From: Balamuthia mandrillaris
Taxonomy: Eukaryota; Discosea; Longamoebia; Balamuthiidae
Assembly: GCA_031835245.1 (NCBI GenBank)
Contig: JAVKOQ010000012.1
Span: 198,501 to 262,500 of the forward strand
Reading direction: 5' to 3'
Length of the DNA: 64,000 nt
Below, piece by piece: positions 56,889 to 64,000 of the stretch (position 1 is its first letter; each line of letters starts with the position of its first letter). Made by a program: the position numbers and the translations under genes. A model generated the notes under the pieces. It made no database searches, was not told the DNA's origin, and saw only the letters and a list, made by a program, of their open reading frames with translations.

Positions 56889-56975
56889 CGATGTCAAGGG
56901 ACGACCTACCTGGATGTAATTAGGGTCCAACTTTTCTTCAGTGTAGAGGGAAGACTCGGGCATGATCGCAAACAT
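55462..56975 (-). CDS. BTB protein with an HMG box inserted in the BTB region
   Basis: Start ATG 56975 (MFAIMPESSLYTEEKLDPNY), stop TGA 55462, four exons on minus. The BTB core is FTDVTFVVEGKRVRAHRHIL, CDRFKAMFASGLLESQHSAV and YPVFRALLLFCYTSKF. After a Ser/Asn spacer comes a complete HMG box: KPKRALTAYLLFSQEKQDSI, NPNVPFGELGKLLGQAWKDL, PESEKQ, then after an intron SYIEKAAQGKINYQKEMDKY. After this the BTB continues: LDLLQAAEGFLLDKLKYLCE, then YVTVDTAVTLCQVGDYYRAH and a BACK-like helix (SLDSSLLYELLMRACNK). BTB domains recruit cullin-3 or dimerise; HMG boxes bend DNA. The insertion position, between the BTB outer helices, is the odd feature. The C-terminal tail is Pro/Thr-rich. Confidence 0.82.
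56836..56882 (-). repeat. CT microsatellite in intron 1 of the BTB-HMG gene
   Basis: GA run on plus, CT on the sense strand. Confidence 0.9.
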
Positions 56976-57029
56976 TTTCTGTGCTGGTTGCTGCTACTGA
57001 ACTCTGTCTTGGGTTGGTTGGCGCGGCTG

Positions 57030-57068
<39 letters not shown>
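57030..57068 (+). repeat. CT microsatellite between divergent genes
   Basis: A run of CT on plus, between the BTB-HMG start (56975, minus) and the next gene's ATG 57168. Confidence 0.9.
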
Positions 57069-57070
<2 letters not shown>

Positions 57071-57167
57071 GTTGGAGGTACCACTTCTCTCTTAAAAACT
57101 TTTCTTGGAAAGTTTTAGAGAGAACGTACAGAGAAAGAAAAAAGTAGTGGGCAGCCGAGTCAGAGAG

Positions 57168-58094
57168 ATGTTGCTAAGGGGGACGCTGGGCAGTAGTGGC
57201 AGCGGCGTGAGGAGGGTGGTGGTTGGGGCGAGGGTGGTTCTGCCCCGTGGTGCCTGTGGCTATGGATACGGTGCATGCTCTGTTGCAGCGCGGGCGCCTC
57301 GGATCCTGCAGCACCCTGCAGGGCTTTCCAACAACTGGCCGCGGTGGTAAGACTTAGTCACTCACTGGTTGGTTTGAAGCGGTGGAGGGCAGCGAAGTCT
57401 CAACCTCTCTCCCTTTCTCTCTTGTTGTGTTCCCAGGGCTTCCTCCTCCTCTTCATCGGGTTCAAGGGCGCCCTCCAAGAAGAAGCAGGGCAGCCCGGAG
57501 GAAGCACAGAAGCCAAAGCGACACTCCTCAATGACGGAAGAGCTGTTGGCCTTTTTGCTCTCCATCAAACCTGACGACCCTTCTCTCTACACTTCACTCA
57601 CCGAAGAGGTAAAATTCTTTTCCACATGTGTTTCTCCCAAAGAGCATCATGTTTTCTTCCATCGATTTGGGTGGCTGCTACCCTCTGTTTAACGACAACC
57701 ACAAAACACACACACACACACACACCACAGGACGGCAAGTTGAAGATAACCCACATAACGGAGGAGGAGTTCCAGAGGCAACAGCAAGAAGAGGAGCAGC
57801 CACAACAAGCCAAGAAGAAGACAAAGACGAAGAGCAGCAAGAAAGCGTCCAAAACAGAACCAGAAGAAGGTTTGCACTCCTTTTTTTTTTGGGTCCCTTT
57901 TCGAATGCCTCCAAGCGTCCGTTCTGCTCTAGTAGAGTAGAGATATGCAACTGACTCTCCCTATTCTGTTGTGGCACAACACAGCCAAGGCCAAGCAGCT
58001 AACGGCAGAGGAAAAGGAGGAAAAGAAGAGGCAGATGCGACTGAAGCGCGCCCTTATCAAGAAGAAGCAGCTCCAATCCAAGAGGCCCATCTAA
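57168..58094 (+). CDS. Small basic protein, possible mitochondrial leader
   Basis: Exon 1 (ATG 57168) encodes an Arg/Gly/Ala-rich N terminus without acidic residues (MLLRGTLGSSGSGVRRVVVG), typical of mitochondrial presequences. After introns come a Ser/Lys-rich part, a helical motif SSMTEELLAFLLSIKPDDPS then LYTSLTEE, a segment DGKLKITHITEEEFQRQQQ, a Lys/Ser-rich linker, and a basic C terminus (KRQMRLKRALIKKKQLQSKR) ending PI at TAA 58094. The exon joins are in phase at CCAG near 57437, CACAG near 57730 and ACACAG near 57983. Unrecognised; a small organellar ribosome-associated protein would fit, but that is a guess. Confidence 0.55.
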
Positions 58095-58637
58095 ATGCCG
58101 CTTGCCATGCGTTCGTCCCGCTCTAGAAGAGTGTTTGCCATGCAATGAATGAATTGTACCTTACCCACAAAGCAATACTCTCCGTTTGGTGCTACCGGCA
58201 GTAGCAAGCACCCCTACCTCCCCCTCCACCCGCTCTCTGTGGTGTGAGGAGTTGAGTGTTTTGGTTGTTGTTGCATGCAATTCCAAGGCAAATCCAGGGG
58301 AAGAACTGGAGGAGGAGCAGCAAGCAGCCTGCTGCCCCCCCCCCGCCGCTACTCCTTCCTTTGCCGCTTTCATGTGTGAGAGAGAGAGAGAGACGGCCAA
58401 GAGAGACGTTAACCACTGCTTGTTGCTCTGCGGGGTGGGCAGCAGGTGGTGTTTTTTTTGTTGTTTTTATCATTACTATGACTTTGGGGGAAACGTGGTG
58501 GTTGGTGGTGGCTGCTTGTCTGACCACTTAGTTTGTTTTCAAAGGAGCAAGTTTGTTTTGAGTAGTAGAGGGAAGGAAGGAGACGACGTTCACCACGCAA
58601 GGCATCTGAGATTAAGTGTAGCAGGCTTTTATAAAAG
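58095..58637. other. Intergenic region
   Basis: Contains a GA run at 58379-58396 and a C run at 58337-58346. Frames here lack protein-like features. Confidence 0.55.
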
Positions 58638-59217
58638 ATGAAAAGGGCGCGAGGAAGGAGCGGAATTGCCAAGCAGCAGCAGCAGAAGGGGAAGACGAAG
58701 GAAGAGGAGCACGCGGAGCAAGTCCACATAACGGAAGAAGAAGAAGAAGAAGAAGAGGAGCAGCAAAAGGAGGAAGGAACACCAGCAGAGCAGCAAGCAG
58801 AAGAAGAAGAGGAGGAGGAGAGGGAACAGAAGGAGACTGGCAGGGAGGAGGAAGAAGAGGAACCAAAGGAGGAGAAAGAAGAAGAGGAGGAGGAGAGCTC
58901 GGAGCCACAAAGACCGAAAAAGAGAAGGATCGCGAAACGCGCTCGCTCTCCGCTTTCCAAACAACTCTTTGCTTCCAACCACAATGGAGCCGTCGGTGGC
59001 ACCGCTACAGAGGAAGAAGAGGGCTCCTCCTCCACTTCTGTCTCTCCCTTTCCGCCAAGTTCACCGGTCGTTACTCGACTGCAGGTTGCTCCACGAAGCG
59101 GCAGGCGAGAAGCTCTCGCTCCCTTTATAGACTTGGAGAACCTGGTCCGTTGCTCTTTTTGCTCCCCCGCCTCTCTTCTCTCTTCTCTCTTCCCTCGCCC
59201 GCTCTCGCCCGCTCTCG

Positions 59218-59258
<41 letters not shown>

Positions 59259-59417
59259 AAACTGTACTGAATGTTAAATGAACAAAGGAGCCTATCTTGA
59301 GATGGAAGCCAGAGGAACGCATCAGCTTTGTTGAACGCGTTCCCTTCTACTACGAGGGTGAAGGGTTCCATGAAGCATTGCACCGTCTTTCCGAGCTCTA
59401 TTCTTCTCCTCATCCTC

Positions 59418-59460
<43 letters not shown>

Positions 59461-62400
59461 GCTGAGAACTGGTTTCATTTTTCTAACGCGTATCAAGGGG
59501 AGTGCTGTTGATGGGAGGACCAGGAATAGGCAAAACTTCGCTCATACAGCGGTCCGTTCAGGGATCTATTGTGGGCTACATGCGTATGCGAATGGGCCAA
59601 TGCACTTTCACCACATTGAGCTATCTCATGTCGCAACTATCAAAGACCAGAGAGCCTCTGCCTTGGGAGGCGCTGAGGCCGCAGCTTCTGGACCTTTCTT
59701 TTCGCGTACTATCAGAGGTCTTCTTACAAGCCGCTGCTTTGGTGCAGAGTAAAGGACTGGTAACGACTCCCTCGTAGCTTCATTAACGCATTTGGGTGTT
59801 TGGACTAAAGTTGATCTTCTTTTTGTTCACTGGCCCCTGTGTCGATAAACAGGTAAAATTAGGAGATCAGGACTTCACCAATGTTTATAAGCCACAAAAG
59901 GGTGAGCAATCATCACGAGAGGCAGCGATGGAGAGTTATTTAACATTGCGGCATGCCTTGGAGAAGGAAGCCGAAATAGCAAGAACCCCAGCGAGTGAAG
60001 AGGAAACGCAAATGGAAGAAGAACAAGAGGAAGAACAGGAAAAGGAGAAAGAGAAAGAGGCGGAGGAGAAGGTGAAGGAGAGAGAAAGCTCGAGCTTCAG
60101 TATTGGACGCAATGATGCGTTTGTGTTACATTTAGATGACGCAGAGGTTTGGCCTGCAGATGCAGCATTCGTAGAAGCTATGCGGCATCGCCAGCAGCAG
60201 CGCCGTGGCGATATGTTGACAACAGACGAAGATATCTCCGAAGAAGACCCAACGTTTGTTGCCAACGTTGCAGACTATCCTTTCTATTATATGGTAGGGT
60301 TAGCTTTGGCTTTAGAGGAAATCATGGTGGAGTATCCGACGCTGAAAGTCGTTATAAGCGGAGAGAATGAGTATACAGCCCAAACTATTTTAACGGCATG
60401 CACGCGCGTAAGTTCTCACTCTTTTTATTTTTCTATTGGTACCATTGGTCTATTAATATGCGGTTTAAAAGAATGACCAAACGTGGTGGCATCACATGAA
60501 CATGCCGATTTTTACTGCTGATGCTGCTCATGCTATCTGTGATCATTTTTACAACTTTTCTCCGCTACCGCTTCTCTCCTTGATGCAAATATACGAGCTC
60601 ATAGCATACAATGGGAGGACCATTCAGCTATTCCTACGGGAAGTCATGCTTGTCTTTCATCATAACGATAGCGTCGAACGATTGATGCTAAGCATTCTTC
60701 AAAAGGTTTCATTTTTCTCTCCTAAATTCCGCTTTGCCTCTTTTCTGACATTAATATTGGTATAGTGTGTGGATAGAGTGTACATTAACTGGAGTACTGC
60801 CTTGCAGAAGAAATATACCTCCCTTATGAGCAACTTCAAACAAAGGAGAGTATTGCCCCTTCAATTACTGATGACCTTTCGCTTTGCTTCTCTCTATCGG
60901 GCAAGGCAGCTGCCGGACGGCTCTCTCGAGATGCTGAACGTCCATTTCCCTGTTGAGTGGAAAAATATCGCCCAATGCGGTGTCTTTCACCTCCGAGAGG
61001 AATTACGGCACAGGGATGAGAGGAGTGGGTTTCAAACCACAGAAGGAAGAGCACATACAAAGGCCGGGTTAGTTCATTATGTCATCATATCTCCGCCACG
61101 TGGCCTACTACAACGCTTCTGGGTGAAGAATGCGGCATCGTGTCCCCGCAAAGACTTGCTGAGTCTTTTAAGATGGCATCTCATAGCAGAAGAGCGCTAC
61201 CTGAACGAAGATATAATAGCCAGAGGAACGCTATGGAAGAGAGCATTGGCCACTGAACTTGCGCTCCCCTCCCTCAGCATGAACCTTGGGTTTGCTCCAG
61301 ACGTTTCCTCCCCATCGTTTTCTCCTCTTCAAAGGACCGGATCGGCCACGCCCGTATCTCCTGGCTCCTTTGCCTCCCTCCTTCTCTGCATCTGGCAGAA
61401 ACTCGACCCTATGCAAGCTACCATAGCTCCAGATCCCGCCTCCTTTAATAGATCTCCTGTCTTCCTCGCCGATGAGCAAACCCTCCAATATACCGAGTCC
61501 TTTCATCATCGAATACAATGCGTGCTGAGCAATAAAGGACCTCTGCGTGGCGGCGTTCCTTCTCAGGTACCGTCACCTTTATTCTCTCTTTCCCTCTCTT
61601 TCGTGACTTTCGTAGTTTCATGTTTGAACTTTTGATAACGCTGCATCGTAATAGGTGGATCTAGGACTTCCATTTGTGGACAGCTCTGGGAAAGAGGTCA
61701 AGGTATGGGCCAGACTAGTTTTGGGAGGACTTACCGGCAATGACTACCAAAATCTATGCATCAACTTCTTTAGCAAGGGTCGTGCCTCCACCAGGACAGG
61801 CGATTTGACCTCACCTGATCAAGCTCATCCTCAACACTTTTTGCGGATCTTCATTTCGGGAGACAACTTCCTTCCAGTGATCCCTCTCAACAAGTTGAAG
61901 TTGGAGGTCCCTCTTCCCTCTAGTCCCTTCGCTCCAGCAACGAGAACCGAACAGGGACGCACCTCACCGCGGTCTCCTGTTGGAGAGGAGCTGAAATCAC
62001 CATCCTCGGAACCAATCCAAGAGCCAATTCGTGTCCTTGCAACTTTCCATCGTATGGTAGATCCCGACTTACGCCTGAGTTTGTTTTCGATCATGGAGGG
62101 GGCCATGGCTTTGCTCAGTCGCTGCTTAATGCCGTTGTTGCTATCCCCTGACGTGCTCTCTCCTGAGCAGGACCGATTTTCAAGACAAGCGGACCTGATG
62201 GGAGCTGACCTACGCGACATGGTCCAACAAGGTTGGGTTTTTTTTCCTAACCTCTTTGTTACGGTCTTTGCTCCTCGCTCACGTGTAACCGTGCTTTATT
62301 CAGTACTTCCACACCTTGTTGATGCCGGAGCAAAAGGTATACCATTCTCTCCTCACCCCAATGTGAAACGAACACTGTTCTCATTTATTTCGCCTTCAGA

Positions 62401-62794
62401 AATTCGTACAAGTACCTATGCTAGCCCACCGCCAACACGTACGTTGCTTATCATCCCTCTCACCATCAACCTTGTTCCATCGAACAAGTGTTTATTGAAT
62501 TTATGAACAACAGCAACACCGAAAGCAGAGAAAGTGTTGTTCGTGAGGCAGCCTCACGACACAAGAAACACAGCTATGAAAGAGATCATTGTGACAGAAT
62601 TCACAGTCGCCAACCTGAAAGAGGCTGCGGCAGAGGCCTGCGGACGAGCCGCCAGTGACGTGGTGGAGATAACACGGTCGGTGTCTGGCGCTGCTGGGAT
62701 GAAGGTGGCCATCACTTCGGACCGGCAGGTGGCCAAACTTATCAACGAAAGCATAATCACTGTAGAGTTCTCTAATCATGAACAAGTTGAATAA
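58638..62794 (+). CDS. Large P-loop NTPase, unclassified
   Basis: Start ATG 58638 (MKRARGRSGIAKQQQQKGKT). The first 170 residues are Glu/Lys-rich with a basic cluster (PKKRRIAKRARSP), likely nuclear. Next comes PILRWKPEERISFVERVPFY, then the Walker A loop LLMGGPGIGKTSLIQRSVQG. A Walker B-like strand is VLHLDDAEVW, separated from Walker A by a long acidic insertion (EEEQEEEQEKEKEKE). VISGENEYTAQTILTACTR is a plausible sensor strand. Later exons encode a large helical region with WHLIAEERYLNEDIIARGTL. A final exon (62510-62794) joins in phase and adds a small domain (MKEIIVTEFTVANLKEAAAE, RQVAKLINESIITVEFSNHE). The layout recalls NTPase modules of Crinkler/RHS-like proteins, but no family signature is conclusive. 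TAA lies inside AATAAA 62790-62795. Confidence 0.68.
59218..59256 (+). repeat. CT microsatellite in NTPase intron
   Basis: CT run on the sense strand, followed by the acceptor near 59287. Confidence 0.9.
59426..59458 (+). repeat. CT microsatellite in NTPase intron
   Basis: CT run right after a GTAAGT donor at 59420, on the sense strand. Confidence 0.9.
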
Positions 62795-62795
62795 A
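62790..62795 (+). terminator. AATAAA signal overlapping the NTPase stop codon
   Basis: The stop TAA (62792-62794) is embedded in AATAAA. The opposite gene's AATAAA (minus, 62804-62809) is only 8 bases away. Confidence 0.55.
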
Positions 62796-62838
62796 TCTAC
62801 GCCTTTATTAGATCGAGGGAGCAGGGAGGACGGAGGCT

Positions 62839-63987
62839 TCAAGCAAAGGAACGTTTGGCCCGTTTGGGCTTCCGTCCATTTTGAATAAGATCCTGCACTT
62901 CAGCGGGCAGCACCCCAAACAGGTCTCCCACCTCGCCATCGGACAAACAGAGCAATGCTTTGTTCTGGCTGATGAAACCCGCGCAGAGAAGCAGCAGGCT
63001 AGAGGGAGTGTAACGCCGATACTCGCCAAAGTGTTGCCCCAAAATGTTGTTCAAGAGATTGAATATGCGTTCCTTGTGGATGAGCTCTTGTTTCTTCGTC
63101 TGCAGAGAGGCTACCGCTGGCTTCTCCACCAAGACTTGCACCAGTGGCTCTTCTTCAGTTTTGTCGATTTCATTGTGATTACTGTCTTGATTGGTGTGGC
63201 TGGTTGAGACTGCAGAAGATGAAGATGAAGATGAAGATGAAGATGAAGATGAAGATGAAGATGAAGATGAAGATGAAGATGAAGATGAAGATGGCGATGA
63301 GTCTGATGGCAAGGACGAAGATGATGAAGTTGAGGAGACATTTGGCGGCGTATTAGTATGCCGCAAGTTGTCGTTCTCATTGCTTGCGTCATCGTTCTCT
63401 TCCATGTTTTCCAGCGCTACATTTTCTTCTTCTATTTCCAGTTCAAGTTGATCCCTCAACTGTAACATCTTTTCTAGGCCAGGACCTGATAATAGCTTCA
63501 TCATACACTGTCCTACTTCTTCGTCTGGCTTACCATCTCTATAGACTTTTGCCCGCTTGCTTGTGTGAATCTCCTCTTCTTGGCTTTCTTCCTTTGTATC
63601 TTGCGCTTCCTGAACGCTCTTATGTTTTTGTTCGCTTGTCTCTGTTTCCTTTTCCTTTGGTTGCACTTCCTTAGAGTTCTCATTCTTTTCTTCACTTTGT
63701 GCTTCTTCTGTGCTGCCGTCGCTGTGACTAACTGCGTTTTCCGTTGTTTGTTGTGCTGCGACGGGAGAGGAGGAGGAAACGACGGAGGAAGAAGCAGAAG
63801 AGGCAAAAGTGGCCAATGCATCAATTTCTGCGATCGCTTGTTCAACGACGTTGTGGTTTGCACTTTCTATCCGCGATTTTTCGGTATTCAAAATGTTTTC
63901 CAATGCTTCTAAGGCTAGTTGTCTCAACGGTGGTGAATCCAACGCTTCTACCATCAAATCCAGGATACCATTCTCTACCAAGAAACT
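62839..63987 (-). CDS. Armadillo-like protein, 3' exon only (gene runs off window)
   Basis: The last exon begins at an acceptor TATAG near 63988 and reads FLVENGILDLMVEALDSPPL, then RQLALEALENILNTEKSRIE. This pattern matches the final armadillo/HEAT helices of importin-alpha-like or related repeat proteins. The rest is a long tail: Glu/Lys/Ser-rich, a helical segment GLEKMLQLRDQLELEIEEEN, a run of about 28 Ser encoded by a GAAGAT hexamer repeat, and a conserved-looking C terminus (LLNNILGQHFGEYRRYTPSS, DGEVGDLFGVLPAEVQDLIQ, basic KPKRAKR). Upstream exons are beyond position 64000, so the identity is open. Confidence 0.6.
   Translation of the reverse strand, partial: SFLVENGILDLMVEALDSPPLRQLALEALENILNTEKSRIESANHNVVEQAIAEIDALATFASSASSSVVSSSSPVAAQQTTENAVSHSDGSTEEAQSEEKNENSKEVQPKEKETETSEQKHKSVQEAQDTKEESQEEEIHTSKRAKVYRDGKPDEEVGQCMMKLLSGPGLEKMLQLRDQLELEIEEENVALENMEENDDASNENDNLRHTNTPPNVSSTSSSSSLPSDSSPSSSSSSSSSSSSSSSSSSSSSSSSSSAVSTSHTNQDSNHNEIDKTEEEPLVQVLVEKPAVASLQTKKQELIHKERIFNLLNNILGQHFGEYRRYTPSSLLLLCAGFISQNKALLCLSDGEVGDLFGVLPAEVQDLIQNGRKPKRAKRSFA
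63213..63293 (-). repeat. Coding GAAGAT repeat (poly-Ser)
   Basis: About 13 copies of GATGAA on plus; on the coding strand they alternate TCA and TCT, both Ser, so length changes stay in frame. Confidence 0.9.
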
Positions 63988-64000
63988 ATAAAAAAGAAGA

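Noticed and set aside
58409-59413. 334-codon minus frame opposite the NTPase start
   Set aside because: Composed of Ser/Leu/Arg runs mirroring the Glu/Lys-rich plus-strand coding region and CT repeat.
1-64000. tRNA, rRNA or snRNA genes
   Set aside because: No convincing tRNA B-box with a fitting fold and no rRNA-like sequence were noticed by eye; a covariance-model scan would be needed to exclude small RNAs.

Overview
The window is nuclear DNA of an intron-rich unicellular eukaryote. Genes are compact, with many introns of roughly 45-120 bases, canonical GT-AG sites and AATAAA-type 3' signals. The gene content points to an amoebozoan: a SecG-like ankyrin-Sec7-PH protein, calponin-homology RhoGEF, NBR1-like receptor, Alba protein, plant-type short-chain acyl-CoA oxidase, and intact ubiquitin-proteasome genes. 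Moderate GC, strongly CT-rich introns and an IS607-type element would fit a discosean amoeba such as the Acanthamoeba/Balamuthia group, but no marker gene here proves the genus.

Layout. 1-2062: 3' part of CCDC22 (CCC complex). 2063-4230: transposon debris, a truncated ankyrin/zinc-finger gene piece, a TTC/TTG microsatellite and a broken PIF/Harbinger transposase. 4600-6300: an Alba-domain gene with unclear 3' exons. 6571-7719 (-): an unrecognised coiled-coil protein. About 8,000-20,130: a transposon graveyard holding LINE fragments and a chromodomain Ty3/gypsy element whose long pol frame is broken by exactly three TGA codons. 20,630-24,613: RhoGEF with three CH-type segments. 24,683-26,629 (-): PPR-like protein. 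27,197-28,507: unrecognised basic/disordered protein. 28,599-34,365 (-): a coiled-coil plus WD40 gene whose one giant intron (30,172-32,532) contains an IS607-type transposon encoding a serine recombinase (TnpA) and a TnpB/Fanzor-type RNA-guided nuclease. 34,808-35,977: NBR1-like PB1-FW-UBA protein. 36,395-38,631: ACX4-like oxidase. 38,753-44,889 (-): ankyrin-Sec7-PH-lipase-like protein. 45,418-46,569 (-) and 47,028-48,522: proteasome subunits PSMB3 and RPN7, divergently transcribed. 49,007-53,220: DUSP-type ubiquitin protease. 53,592-54,326: TARG1/OARD1-type ADP-ribose hydrolase. 54,472-55,335: calmodulin/centrin-like protein. 55,462-56,975 (-): BTB protein with an HMG box lodged inside the BTB region. 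57,168-58,094: small basic protein with a possible mitochondrial leader. 58,638-62,794: large P-loop NTPase. 62,839-63,987 (-): 3' end of a repeat-type protein, cut by the window edge.

The most interesting object is the IS607/TnpB (Fanzor2-like) element at about 30.2-32.5 kb. It lies in sense orientation in a host intron, its nuclease and recombinase active-site residues are intact, its two reading frames overlap out of phase, and it carries a perfect 23-bp inverted repeat that pairs the tnpA leader with the RuvC-III coding region of tnpB. Other noteworthy points are the BTB/HMG domain insertion, the SecG-like protein with a lipase-like tail lacking its serine, the TGA-only decay of the Ty3 element, a PTS2-like N terminus on the oxidase, and CT repeats that always lie on the sense strand of introns. 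No RNA genes or CRISPR arrays were recognised.
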